DNA of 30,484 nucleotides from JAMOQA01 sp964420365 (GCA_964420365.1 CAYQTA010000037.1:1-30484), one strand, 5' to 3'. Shown: positions 15,409 to 25,145, counted from the stretch's first letter. Notes: generated by a model from the sequence alone, not told the origin. Program-made: numbers and translations.

Positions 15409-17871
15409 TCAGAGGAGCTGCACCGGGTCGACGTCGACGACCAGCCAGCCCGGCAACGAGCCGAGGTCGCCCGGGGCGAGCCCGCGCACGGCGGCCCACA
15501 GGGTGTCGACGAGGCGCCTTTTCCGGGACGCCCGGACGATCAGCTGCACGCGCCACCGGTCCCGGAGCCGGGCGAGGGGCGCGAAGGTCGGCCCGAGGAC
15601 GGTGACGTACCCCTCTCCCCGTTCCCGGATCGCCCGGGCGACCTCCGCGCCGAGCTCCAGCGCCCGCTCCCGGTCCCGGTGGCGGACCAGCACGTTGGCG
15701 AAGGCGGCGACGGGCGGGTAGCGCAGGACCTTGCGGGCGGCGAGTTCCCGCTCCGCGAAGGCGTGGAAGTCCTGGTCCCGGGCGGCAACGAGGGCCGGGT
15801 GATCGGGACGGAACGCCTGGATCACGACCCGGCCGGGCAGCTCGCCGCGACCCGCGCGGCCCGCCACCTGGGCGAGGAGCTGGAACGTCCGCTCGGCGGC
15901 CCGGAAGTCGGGCAGCCGGAGCACGGAGTCGGCGGAGAGGACCCCGACGACGGTCACCCGGGGAAAGTGGTGGCCCTTGGCGATCATCTGGGTGCCGACC
16001 AGCACGTCGATCTCCCCGCGCGAGAACCGCTCGAGCACCTCGGCGAGGCGGCGCGGGCTGCGGGCCGTGTCCCGGTCGAGGCGCTCGACCCGGGCCCCGG
16101 GAAACCGCCCCTGGAGCAGCTCCTCGACTCTCTGGGTGCCGGTGCCGACGTCGGCGAGGTGGGGCGAACCGCAGGAAGGGCAGGCCGCCGGCCGGGGGAT
16201 CGCGTGGCCGCAGTAGTGGCAGCGCAGCCGCCCCGCCGCCTTGTGCCAGGTGAGGGCGATCGAGCAGCGGGGGCAGCCGATCGCCTCCCCGCAGGAGCGG
16301 CAGAGCACCGCGCCGGAAAAGCCGCGGCGGTTCCGCAGGACCATCGCCTGCTCCCCGCGCCCGAGGGCCTCCTCGAGGAGGCCGACGAGCCGGCGCGAGA
16401 GGGGCGAGTCGCTGCCGGTCTCCCGGAACTCCTCCCGCATGTCGACCAGCTCGGCCTCGGCGAGCCGCCCACCGCCGACGCGTTCCGGCAGCTCGAGAAG
16501 CTCCAGGTACCCTTCCCGGGCCCAGTGCCAGGCCTCCATCGACGGGGTGGCCGAGCCGAGGACGACGACCGCCCCGGCCTCCCGGCCCCGGCGGAGGGCG
16601 AGGTCCCGGGCGTGGTAGCGGGGGGTCTCCTCCTGCTTGTAGCCGGGGTCGTGCTCCTCGTCGACGACGATCAGCCCGACCCCCTCGAGGGGAGCGAAGA
16701 GCGCCGAGCGGGCCCCGACGACGACGCGCACCTTGCCCGAGCGGACCCCTTCCCAGGCGTCGAGGCGACGCCGGTCTCCCATCCCGCTGTGGAGGACCGC
16801 GATCTCCCGGCCGAGCCGCTCGCCGAGGGAACGGGCGAGCCCCGGGGTCAGCCCGATCTCCGGCACCAGGATCAGGACGCCGCGCCCGAGGGCGAGGGCG
16901 TGCTCCGCCGCCCGGAGGTAGACCTCGGTCTTCCCCGAGCCGGTGATCCCGTGGAGCAGGAAGCCGTGGAACTCCCCGTCGTCGAGCCGGGCGAGGAGCG
17001 TCCCGACCGCCCGTTCCTGGTCCGGCGTCAACCGCTCCGGCCGGCCCACCGGCAGCAGGGCCTCCGGGAGCCCGGCGACCGGCAGCTCCTCCTCGCGCAC
17101 CTCGAGGAGGCCCGCCTCGACGAGGGCCCTCACGACCCCGGGCGTGCAGCCGGCGTCCCGGGCGAGGGCAGCGGCGGGACGGGGCGGCCCGGCGAGGGCG
17201 GCCTCGAGGACCCGGCGCCGGGCCGGGGTCAGCCCGGGCACGTCGGGGATCCCCCCCCCGGCGAGGGCCGGGGCCGGGACAACCACCCTGCGGCGGCCGG
17301 GCGCCCCCCGGGCCCGGGAAGGCTCCTCCACCACCTCGACCAGCCCGGCGGCCCGGGCCTCCCGGAGCCGCCGGCGGGCCGCCTCGCGCGACGGGACCCT
17401 CCCCCCGCGACGGGGCAGCTCCCGGGCGATCCGCTCGAGGACCGTCCGCTCCCGGGCCCGGCCCCCGGGTCGACCGGCCAGCCAGCCGAGCCAGCCGGGG
17501 GCGCCCGGGGCGGCCACCGCCTGCCGGCCCCGGGCGGCGACGCGGATCCACGGGTTGCCGGCGGCCTCGAGGGCCGAGGGGAGGGCGGCCCGGACCGCCT
17601 CCCCCACCGGCGCGACGAAGGCCCGGGAGGCGTGCAGGGCCGTGGCGAGGACGTCCGGGGGGAGCGCCGGGCGGTCCGGAGGGTCCAGCACTTCCAGCAC
17701 CGGCCGCAGCTCGACCGTGCCGGGAGGTTCCCCCGCGGGGCCGAGGACGACGCCGGTCACCCGGCGGCGCCCGAGGGGAACCCGCACCCGGCAGCCGGGA
17801 GCCGGGACCGGTCCCGACCCGGGAGGCAGGACGTAGGTCAGCGGCCCGAGGAGCGGCCCCGGCACCGCCAC
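15409..17871 (-). CDS. priA: Primosomal protein N' (replication restart helicase PriA)
   Basis: An 820-residue superfamily 2 DNA helicase that reloads the replisome at stalled forks. The N-terminal DNA-binding domain begins in the usual way (VAVPGPLLGPLTYVLPPG). Helicase motifs follow: Walker A GITGSGKTEVYL (about residue 305-315), DEEH box VVDEEHDPGYKQEETPRYHARD (about 405), GSATPS, and motif VI QVAGRAGRGELPGRVVIQ. Eight zinc ligands occur as CRSC, CPRC, CHYC and CPSC between about 515 and 575, as expected for PriA. The GTG at 17871 was chosen by alignment with the conserved start; an in-frame CTG at 17907 overlaps the hutU stop but would be very rare. It lies 32 bases after hutU and is probably co-transcribed with it, an odd pairing of replication restart with histidine catabolism. 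Confidence 0.95.
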   Translation of the reverse strand: MAVPGPLLGPLTYVLPPGSGPVPAPGCRVRVPLGRRRVTGVVLGPAGEPPGTVELRPVLEVLDPPDRPALPPDVLATALHASRAFVAPVGEAVRAALPSALEAAGNPWIRVAARGRQAVAAPGAPGWLGWLAGRPGGRARERTVLERIARELPRRGGRVPSREAARRRLREARAAGLVEVVEEPSRARGAPGRRRVVVPAPALAGGGIPDVPGLTPARRRVLEAALAGPPRPAAALARDAGCTPGVVRALVEAGLLEVREEELPVAGLPEALLPVGRPERLTPDQERAVGTLLARLDDGEFHGFLLHGITGSGKTEVYLRAAEHALALGRGVLILVPEIGLTPGLARSLGERLGREIAVLHSGMGDRRRLDAWEGVRSGKVRVVVGARSALFAPLEGVGLIVVDEEHDPGYKQEETPRYHARDLALRRGREAGAVVVLGSATPSMEAWHWAREGYLELLELPERVGGGRLAEAELVDMREEFRETGSDSPLSRRLVGLLEEALGRGEQAMVLRNRRGFSGAVLCRSCGEAIGCPRCSIALTWHKAAGRLRCHYCGHAIPRPAACPSCGSPHLADVGTGTQRVEELLQGRFPGARVERLDRDTARSPRRLAEVLERFSRGEIDVLVGTQMIAKGHHFPRVTVVGVLSADSVLRLPDFRAAERTFQLLAQVAGRAGRGELPGRVVIQAFRPDHPALVAARDQDFHAFAERELAARKVLRYPPVAAFANVLVRHRDRERALELGAEVARAIRERGEGYVTVLGPTFAPLARLRDRWRVQLIVRASRKRRLVDTLWAAVRGLAPGDLGSLPGWLVVDVDPVQLL

Positions 17872-17903
17872 GGCGAGGAACGCCGGGCCGGGGGGCTCCC
17901 CGC

Positions 17904-19934
<2,031 letters not shown>

Positions 19935-19993
19935 CGTCGTCTCCTCCCGGGCGGGCGGGGGCGGGGCCCGGGTCTCCACGGGATCCGGACCGG

Positions 19994-19999
19994 ATTGTA
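19994..19999 (-). promoter_or_regulatory. -10-like hexamer TACAAT before hutU
   Basis: On the - strand, GGGTACAATCC is the most AT-rich patch in the 180-base gap between hutU and the divergent FmdB-type gene. It would give a leader of about 50-55 bases. The -10 match is good (5 of 6) but no -35 match is visible at 16-18 bases. Confidence 0.35.
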
Positions 20000-20114
20000 C
20001 CCGGCGCCGGGTCCGACCGGTGACCCCCCGGGCGGCCGCGTCCCGGGAGCGGGAGACCCGGGGCTTGCGCACGGGACCGGGCCATGCCATGGAAGGGGCC
20101 GCGGAGGGTGAGCG

Positions 20115-20612
20115 ATGCCGATCTACGAGTTCTACTGCCCGGACTGCCACGTGGTGTTCAGCTTTCTCTCCCGGCGGGTGAACACCCGCAAGCGGCCCGC
20201 GTGCCCCCGGTGCGGGCGGCCGCGGCTCGAGCGCCGGCCCTCGACCTTCGCCGTCTCGAGGGGGCTCACCGAGGACGACGACCTGCCATTCGGGGACATG
20301 GACGAGGACCGGGTGGAGAAGGCCCTCGAGTCCCTGGCCGGGGAGCTCGACGGGATCGACGAGAACGATCCCCGCCAGGCGGCCCACGCAATGCGCCGCC
20401 TGTTCGAGGCGACCGGGATGCCGATCGGCGCCGGCATGGAAGAAGCTCTCCGACGCATGGAGGCGGGGGAGGACCCGGACCGTGTCGAGGAAGAGCTCGG
20501 CGACGTCCTCGAGGACGAGGGGGAGCTGTTCGGCGGCGCCAGGCCCCGGCTGAAGGCCCTGCGCAACCGGGTGCTCCCGCCCCGCGTCGACCCGAAGCTC
20601 TACGAGCTCTGA
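20115..20612 (+). CDS. FmdB-type zinc-ribbon protein
   Basis: A 165-residue protein beginning with the FmdB/CxxC_CxxC_SSSS zinc ribbon: MPIYEFYCPDCHVVF with C8 and C11, then ACPRCG with C30 and C33, about 45 residues in all. The family was named for a proposed regulator of formamidase genes, but the function of most members is unknown. The remaining 120 residues form a charged, mostly helical, acidic tail (DDDLPFGDMDEDRVEKALESLAG), longer than in the usual 70-110-residue members. The ATG at 20115 follows GGAGGG (20103-20108). It is probably a cytoplasmic monocistron, divergent from hutU and convergent with the subtilase gene, with a shared hairpin between them. Confidence 0.8.
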   Translation: MPIYEFYCPDCHVVFSFLSRRVNTRKRPACPRCGRPRLERRPSTFAVSRGLTEDDDLPFGDMDEDRVEKALESLAGELDGIDENDPRQAAHAMRRLFEATGMPIGAGMEEALRRMEAGEDPDRVEEELGDVLEDEGELFGGARPRLKALRNRVLPPRVDPKLYEL

Positions 20613-20620
20613 TTTCCCGC

Positions 20621-20656
20621 GAAAGGAAGGGCCCGGGGGGCGGGACCCCCGGGCCC
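20621..20656 (-). terminator. Terminator after subtilase gene, possibly bidirectional
   Basis: A perfect 11-base-pair stem (20629-20639 with 20646-20656) has a 6-base loop. On the - strand it is followed by TTCCTTTC, a short pyrimidine tract, so it best serves the subtilase gene ending at 20687. Read on the + strand it lies 16 bases after the FmdB-type stop but lacks a T-run. Confidence 0.65.
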
Positions 20657-20686
20657 GTCATGCGCGCGGGCGTCGTGCCCGGCGGC

Positions 20687-22747
20687 TCAGTCGGCTTCCA
20701 CCAGCCCGTCGGCCCAGAGGATCCCGTCCGCCCAGAGGATCCCGTCACCCCAGAGGATCCCGTCACCCCAGAGGATCCCGTCCGCCCAGAGGATCCCGTC
20801 GGCCCAGAGGATGCCGTCGGCCCAGAGGATGCCGTCCGCCCACAGGATGCCATCGGCCCAGAGGATCCCGTCGGCCCAGAGGATCCCGTCGGCGCCGGCC
20901 GCGTTCTCCCCGCCGTCGAGGTAAACGTACGCCCCGCGGAACTGGAGCTGGTTCCGGTTGGCACCGGGCAGGACGTAGACGACCCCGTTGCCCGCCCGCT
21001 CGCAGTCCTCGTCGTCCTCCCAGGCGAAGCAGATGCCCGCGGCCCGGCGGACCTTCTTGCCGAGATACCAGCCGTCGACGTGGCGCACCCGCTTGCGCCA
21101 GGGGATCTCCTCGTCGGCGATCGTGACCCGGAGGTCGTCCCGGGACACCCGGTCGGTGATCGGGTCGCCTTCCTCGGCCTCGGCGGGGTCCTTCCGGACG
21201 TGGTCCACCAGCCGGGCGGCGGCGAGGGCATTGACGAGCCCGGCCCCCTGCTCGATCGGGGGAACGTCACGGAGGGCCTGGGCGGTACCCATCAGGACCA
21301 GCTTCACCAGGGCCGGCGTCAGGTCCGGCCGCTGCTCGAGCAGGTCCGCCACGATCCCGGAGACGATCGGGGCGGCCGCCGACGTTCCGGAGAGCTCCAC
21401 GTAGTCGCCGCCGACCACGATCTCCGGGTGCTCCTCGACGAGGGTGCAGTCCTCGGCCCGCGGTCCCACGATGCGGTTGCCGGGAGCCACCAGGTCCGGC
21501 TTGATCAGCATGTCGTAGTGCCTCTCGTCCTCGGCGATCGTCCCGTCCCCGTCGGCATCCACGCCGGTCCAGGTCCGGGTCGGCCCCCGGGACGAGTAGG
21601 TCGTCATGATGTCGTCCGAGCGCTCGTCGGTCTGGAGGGTGTTCGCGGCGCCGACGGTGATCACCAGCGGGTCGGTCGCCGGGGAGACGATCGCCCCGTA
21701 CACGGCCGTCCCGTCCTCGGTCCGGCCGAGGTTTCCGGCGGCCGCGACGACGACGAGCCCGTCCTCCACCAGGTCCTCGACGACGTGGCAGAGCGGATCG
21801 TCACGGAAGGACTCGTAGGTGAGCGTCCCGACGGAGAGGTTCACGACCCGGATCCCGTAGTCCTCGGCATTGTCGTCCAGCCACTCGAGGGCGGACAGCA
21901 GGTCCGAGAGCTTTCCGCGCCCGGTCGCGTCCAGGACGCGCAGGTCGAACAGCGAGGCCCGGGGGGCGGTGCCGGCCCAGGGACCTTCCTCCGCCACCAT
22001 CGAGCGCAGGCCGCTGCCGGCCACGAGACCCGCCACCCAGGTACCGTGACCGTAGGGATCGAGCCGGTCGTCCTCGTCGCCGACGAAGTCGACGCGTCCG
22101 ACGATCCGGCCGGCCAGGTCGGGGTGGTGGTCGATCCCGGAGTCGACGACCGCGACCACGACACCCTCGCCGGCCGTTCCGAACTCCGAGAACGCCTCCT
22201 GGGTACCGGTGGTGACCCGCACGTGTCCCGCGAGGGTCGCGATGTCGGGCATGGCCGCCGCCGCGTAGTCGCTCGCCATGGAGCCCATGTCCCAGGCGGA
22301 GTCCATGGACCCGGCGGGTACCAGGTCGCGGTCGGGGATGCCGTAGACGACGCCTTCCCGCTCGAACAGGGCGGCGAGCGCGATCTCGTCACCCCGCACC
22401 ACGGCGACGTGGAACCTGCGGTAGTCCCGCACGAGTTCCACGCCCGTACCCTCGACCAGTTGCGCCCCGGTGATGCCCTCGCCGTACCAGACGACCGTCC
22501 GGTAGAGACCGTCCGCGTCCATGCCCCCCATGTCGAGCATGTCCGCGAAGTCCGGCGACGTGCGGGCCAGCTTCTTGAGCAGGGATTTCGCCGCGTCCTC
22601 CAGTTTCTCCTTGTCGTCGTCCGACATGCGGGACGAGAGCTTCTTGAGCAGGTCCTTCGACCAGTCCCCCGCGAGGACCGGCGTCCCCGGGAGCGAGACG
22701 ATCCAGAGGGCAAGGATGGCGGCAGCCAGGATGCGGTTGATCTTCAT
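20687..22747 (-). CDS. Secreted S8 subtilase with C-terminal DGILW repeats
   Basis: A 686-residue exported serine protease. The ATG at 22747 follows AAGGAG and begins a signal peptide (residues 5-27). A charged helical segment (29-62) and a propeptide-like region (to about 180) precede the catalytic domain. The subtilisin triad is complete: D202 in VVAVVDSGID, H234 in YGHGTWVAG and S456 in LSGTSAAAP, with oxyanion N339 in AAAGN. Residues 397-408 (DADGDGTIAEDE) form a perfect EF-hand calcium loop inserted between the oxyanion and serine motifs. After about 530, a region of about 90 residues leads to ten tandem hexapeptides DGILW(A/G) at 620-679 and a closing DGLVEAD. The repeats may be an adhesive or surface-retention element, which is speculation. 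The gene lies 164 bases downstream of the HPF-sigma/zinc-finger pair, on the same strand. Confidence 0.92.
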   Translation of the reverse strand: MKINRILAAAILALWIVSLPGTPVLAGDWSKDLLKKLSSRMSDDDKEKLEDAAKSLLKKLARTSPDFADMLDMGGMDADGLYRTVVWYGEGITGAQLVEGTGVELVRDYRRFHVAVVRGDEIALAALFEREGVVYGIPDRDLVPAGSMDSAWDMGSMASDYAAAAMPDIATLAGHVRVTTGTQEAFSEFGTAGEGVVVAVVDSGIDHHPDLAGRIVGRVDFVGDEDDRLDPYGHGTWVAGLVAGSGLRSMVAEEGPWAGTAPRASLFDLRVLDATGRGKLSDLLSALEWLDDNAEDYGIRVVNLSVGTLTYESFRDDPLCHVVEDLVEDGLVVVAAAGNLGRTEDGTAVYGAIVSPATDPLVITVGAANTLQTDERSDDIMTTYSSRGPTRTWTGVDADGDGTIAEDERHYDMLIKPDLVAPGNRIVGPRAEDCTLVEEHPEIVVGGDYVELSGTSAAAPIVSGIVADLLEQRPDLTPALVKLVLMGTAQALRDVPPIEQGAGLVNALAAARLVDHVRKDPAEAEEGDPITDRVSRDDLRVTIADEEIPWRKRVRHVDGWYLGKKVRRAAGICFAWEDDEDCERAGNGVVYVLPGANRNQLQFRGAYVYLDGGENAAGADGILWADGILWADGILWADGILWADGILWADGILWADGILWGDGILWGDGILWADGILWADGLVEAD
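20711..20890 (-). repeat. Ten tandem 18-base units encoding DGILW(A/G)
   Basis: Ten head-to-tail 18-base units without spacers encode residues 620-679 of the subtilase. Eight end in alanine and two (units 7 and 8 in coding order) in glycine. Differences between units are mostly synonymous: for example, one unit reads GAT GGC ATC CTG TGG GCG against the common GAC GGG ATC CTC TGG GCC. That pattern points to selection for the peptide after duplication. Confidence 0.95.
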
Positions 22748-22810
22748 CGCGCGGACTCCTTCCGCGCCGGTTTTTCGCAAGGCCCGTGCCGCCCCTCCCC
22801 CGGCAACGGC

Positions 22811-22838
22811 GAACGGCCGCGGCGAACCGCGGCCGTTC
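22811..22838 (-). terminator. Perfect 12-bp hairpin between zinc-finger and subtilase genes
   Basis: GAACGGCCGCGG (22811-22822) pairs exactly with 22827-22838. The loop is CGAA on the + strand and TTCG on the transcribed - strand, the very stable UUCG tetraloop in RNA. It lies 73 bases after the zinc-finger stop and 63 bases before the subtilase start. No T-run follows. It may partially terminate or stabilise mRNA so that the protease is expressed at a different level from the regulators. Confidence 0.5.
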
Positions 22839-22911
22839 CCGCCGAACCCGGGTCAGCGCCGACCGGTCGAGTTGTCCGGAACCCGGACGGCCGACCGGCC
22901 GACCCGGTCGG

Positions 22912-23148
22912 TCAGCCCGTCGCGCTCCGGATCCGCTCCTCGGCCCGGCGACGAATCCGTTCCGGGAGGGGCCGGGCCTCGAAGACGGTGAAGAACTGGT
23001 CGACGTAGGCGAACTCCTCCGCCCGGCGGCGGCAGGCGGGACAGGTCTCGAGGTGCCGGAAGATCGCCTCGGTGTCCTCGTCCCGGTCCAGGTCCGGGTA
23101 GTCGGCGAGGACGCGGTAGACCTCCTCGCAGGTGACCGTCGTCTTCAT
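22912..23148 (-). CDS. Small soluble zinc-finger protein, putative anti-sigma factor
   Basis: A 78-residue protein with the zinc-binding anti-sigma (zf-HC2/ZAS) layout: C7 near the start, then HLETCPAC with H32, C36 and C39 (H-x3-C-x2-C), followed by a charged helical tail. Such domains wrap around ECF sigma factors and block them; in RsrA/ChrR-like proteins the zinc site can sense redox state. There is no transmembrane segment, so it acts in the cytoplasm. The ATG at 23148 follows GGAGGGAG, 13 bases after the stop of the HPF-sigma gene, the usual order for a sigma/anti-sigma pair. What is seen is the zinc motif and the neighbour; that it binds this sigma factor is inference. It could instead be a short zinc-finger adaptor. 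Confidence 0.72.
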   Translation of the reverse strand: MKTTVTCEEVYRVLADYPDLDRDEDTEAIFRHLETCPACRRRAEEFAYVDQFFTVFEARPLPERIRRRAEERIRSATG

Positions 23149-23161
23149 CGGCTCCCTCCTC

Positions 23162-24211
23162 TCACGCCGCGTCGGCGCCGGCCGGCACGGCGCGGCCCGA
23201 CTCGAGCAGCTTTGCCCGCAGGTAGGAACGGGCCTCCCGGATGTTCTGGCGGACCTCTTCCACGCTCTGGCCGGTCAGCCAGGAGATCTCCTCCGGGCTG
23301 CGGCCGTCGGCGGCGTAGAGCAGGAACGCCTCGCGCCACTCCCGCGGCAGGCCGGCGAGCATGCGGATCGCGATCCGCCCGAGCTCCTCCCGTTCCGCCA
23401 CCTCCTCGGGGAGCGGGAGGGTCGGATCGTCGACCACGTCCTCGAGCCGCAGGTCCTCGTCCGGCTGCCAGAAGTCGAGGATCTCGTCCCCGAGGGTGTT
23501 GACCTCGACCTCTTCCGGGGTCTCGGGGATGTCCTCCTCGAGGGATCGGCCCGCCCGGCGCACCCTGGACTCGGCGACCAGGCGCAGGATCTCTTCGCGC
23601 ACCAGCGACCACAGCCACAGCTCGAGGGAGACCTCGCTCGGCCGGTGGTCCCATTCCTCGATCGCCCGGACCACGGCGGCGTCGATGACGTCGGCGACGT
23701 CCGCCCGGGCCGGGTCCAGGTCCCCGGTCGCGAGCAGGATCGCCATCTCCCGCCGCGCGCGGTTCCACAGGGGTTCCAGGTGCTCGAGGATCTCCGCGAG
23801 GTCGGGCTTCTCCCGGGGAGGTTCCTCCACCACCGGGACGAACGGGATCGCCCGGCGGCGGAGGCGGAGCTTCTCCCGCCGCGCCTTCCGCTTCCACAGG
23901 TGCTCGCCCCGGAGCTTCGCCTTCACCTCCTGGAGGCGGCGGGTCAGCTCCTCGAACCCCTCCTGGATCACGCCGGCCACCGTCTCGGCGGTGGCGCCGG
24001 TCTCGATCACCCGGGGGGGCGTCTTCAGCACGAAGCGTCCCTCGTAGTGCGGCGAGGTCGGCTTCCCCTCCCGCCGGATCACCACCCGCAGGTGGACGAG
24101 CTCCGGCGGGAAGACCCGCACCAGCTTCTCGAGGCGCGCCAGCCTGCGCTCGAACAGTCTCTCCTCGCCGGGGCCGAGTGTCAGCCCCTCGAACTCCCGC
24201 TGGACCTTCAT
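23162..24211 (-). CDS. Fusion of HPF/RaiA-like domain with ECF-like sigma factor
   Basis: A 349-residue protein with two parts. Residues 2-105 resemble the ribosome hibernation factor fold (HPF/RaiA/YfiA): a strand-helix start with ARLEKLVRVFP, a strand LVHLRVVIRRE, YEGRFVLKTPPRVIETGATAETVAGVIQEGFEELTRRL and VKAKLRG. A very basic linker (107-122) follows. Residues 144-225 look like sigma-70 region 2 (DVADVIDAAVVRAIEEW, then ELWLWSLVREEILRLV), and 283-338 like region 4, with LPREWREAFLLYAADGRSPEEISWLTGQSVEEVRQNIREARSYLR as the -35-binding helix-turn-helix. Residues 226-282 are an acidic spacer. It could bind ribosomes, RNA polymerase or both. The ATG at 24211 follows AAAGGAGGG. A zinc-finger anti-sigma-like gene starts 13 bases downstream. 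Both domain calls are by pattern: region 4 is strong, HPF good, region 2 moderate. Confidence 0.75.
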   Translation of the reverse strand: MKVQREFEGLTLGPGEERLFERRLARLEKLVRVFPPELVHLRVVIRREGKPTSPHYEGRFVLKTPPRVIETGATAETVAGVIQEGFEELTRRLQEVKAKLRGEHLWKRKARREKLRLRRRAIPFVPVVEEPPREKPDLAEILEHLEPLWNRARREMAILLATGDLDPARADVADVIDAAVVRAIEEWDHRPSEVSLELWLWSLVREEILRLVAESRVRRAGRSLEEDIPETPEEVEVNTLGDEILDFWQPDEDLRLEDVVDDPTLPLPEEVAEREELGRIAIRMLAGLPREWREAFLLYAADGRSPEEISWLTGQSVEEVRQNIREARSYLRAKLLESGRAVPAGADAA

Positions 24212-24275
24212 GGCGGTCCCTCCTTTCGCCGTCGGGATCTGGATGGGGGACGGGACCCCGCCCCCGCGCACGCAG

Positions 24276-24304
24276 TAGATGGGATCGGGAAGCCGGCCTG
24301 TCAG
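24276..24304 (-). promoter_or_regulatory. Possible promoter of HPF-sigma gene
   Basis: In the 94-base gap before the HPF-sigma gene, the - strand reads CTGACA (24304-24299), 17 bases, then CATCTA (24281-24276). The match to a housekeeping promoter is modest. No GGAAC-type ECF -35 box was seen, so autoregulation is not supported by this sequence. Confidence 0.22.
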
Positions 24305-24305
24305 G

Positions 24306-25145
24306 TCAGCGGCGCCCGGCGGGCGGGACCGGCAGGCCCAGGCGGGCGAGGACGTCCTTCATGTCTTCCCAGACGGGCCGCTTCGCCGCCGGGTTCCGCA
24401 GCAGGTAGGCCGGGTGGAAGGTCGCCTTGACGGGGATCCCCCGGTAGTCGAACCACCGTCCCCGGGCCCGGGTGATCGAGGGGACCCGTTCGCCGAGCAG
24501 CCACTCGAGGGCGACCCGCCCGAGGGTGACGATCACCTCGGGCTGCACGATGGCGACCTGGGCCCGCAGGAACGGGAGACAGGTTTCCGCCTCGTCCGGG
24601 AGGGGCGCCCGGTTCCCCGGGGGGCGGCACTTGACCACGTTGCCGATGTAGACCCTCGTCCGGTCGAGGCCCATCGCCGCCAGGATCCGGTCGAGCAGCT
24701 TCCCCGCGCGCCCGACGAACGGTTCTCCCAGCCGGTCCTCGTCGGCCCCCGGGCCCTCGCCGATGAAGAAGAGGCGCGCCGACGCCGGCCCGACCCCGAA
24801 GACCAGCCGGTTCCGTCCCTCGTGGAGGCGGCACCGCCGGCAGTCGCCGATCACCTCGTCCCGCAGCCGCGCAAGGGCCCGCTCCGGGTCCGGGTCGACC
24901 ACGACCTCCCGGATCGCCGCCCAGGCGCTGCCCGGCTGGTCATCGAAGATCGAGTCCGGCGGGGGCAGGAGGGAGAGCGGATCCTTCCGCTTCCGCGGCG
25001 CGGCAGCCGCCGGTTCCTCCCCGGTACCGGTCCCCTCGCCCGCCGCCGTCCCCCCCGGCATCACGGGGACGACACCGTCGAGCCCCAGCTCGTGCCAGAG
25101 GGCGAGCCAGGCGGCGGCGTCCTCGCGGGGCGACCTCCGGCTCAT
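24306..25145 (-). CDS. Family 4 uracil-DNA glycosylase (Fe-S)
   Basis: A 279-residue DNA repair enzyme that removes uracil from DNA, starting base excision repair of deaminated cytosine. The [4Fe-4S] cysteines of family 4 are present: C102 and C105 in DCRRCRL, C173 in NVVKCRPPGN, and C189. Motif 1 is GEGPGADEDRLGEPFVGRAG (about 129-148) and the C-terminal motif is TFHPAYLLRNP. Residues 1-75 are a low-complexity extension with a basic patch (RKRKD), as in many bacterial members. The ATG at 25145 overlaps the coaBC stop by four bases (ATGA), so translation is coupled. It is the last gene of the lpxB-yicC-gmk-coaBC operon. The repair role is confident; the choice of family 4 over 5 rests on the GEGPGADED form and cysteine spacing. 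Confidence 0.92.
   Translation of the reverse strand: MSRRSPREDAAAWLALWHELGLDGVVPVMPGGTAAGEGTGTGEEPAAAAPRKRKDPLSLLPPPDSIFDDQPGSAWAAIREVVVDPDPERALARLRDEVIGDCRRCRLHEGRNRLVFGVGPASARLFFIGEGPGADEDRLGEPFVGRAGKLLDRILAAMGLDRTRVYIGNVVKCRPPGNRAPLPDEAETCLPFLRAQVAIVQPEVIVTLGRVALEWLLGERVPSITRARGRWFDYRGIPVKATFHPAYLLRNPAAKRPVWEDMKDVLARLGLPVPPAGRR

Noticed and set aside
20711..20890. Tandem repeat considered as a CRISPR array
   Set aside because: The 18-base units abut with no spacers, stay in one reading frame and vary synonymously. This is a protein repeat.
20084..23008. Long + strand open frame with a PEDPVG-type repeat, opposite the subtilase
   Set aside because: It is the antisense image of the DGILW repeat and the subtilase gene. 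The - strand frame has a complete catalytic triad, a signal peptide and a ribosome-binding site; the + strand translation has no domain.
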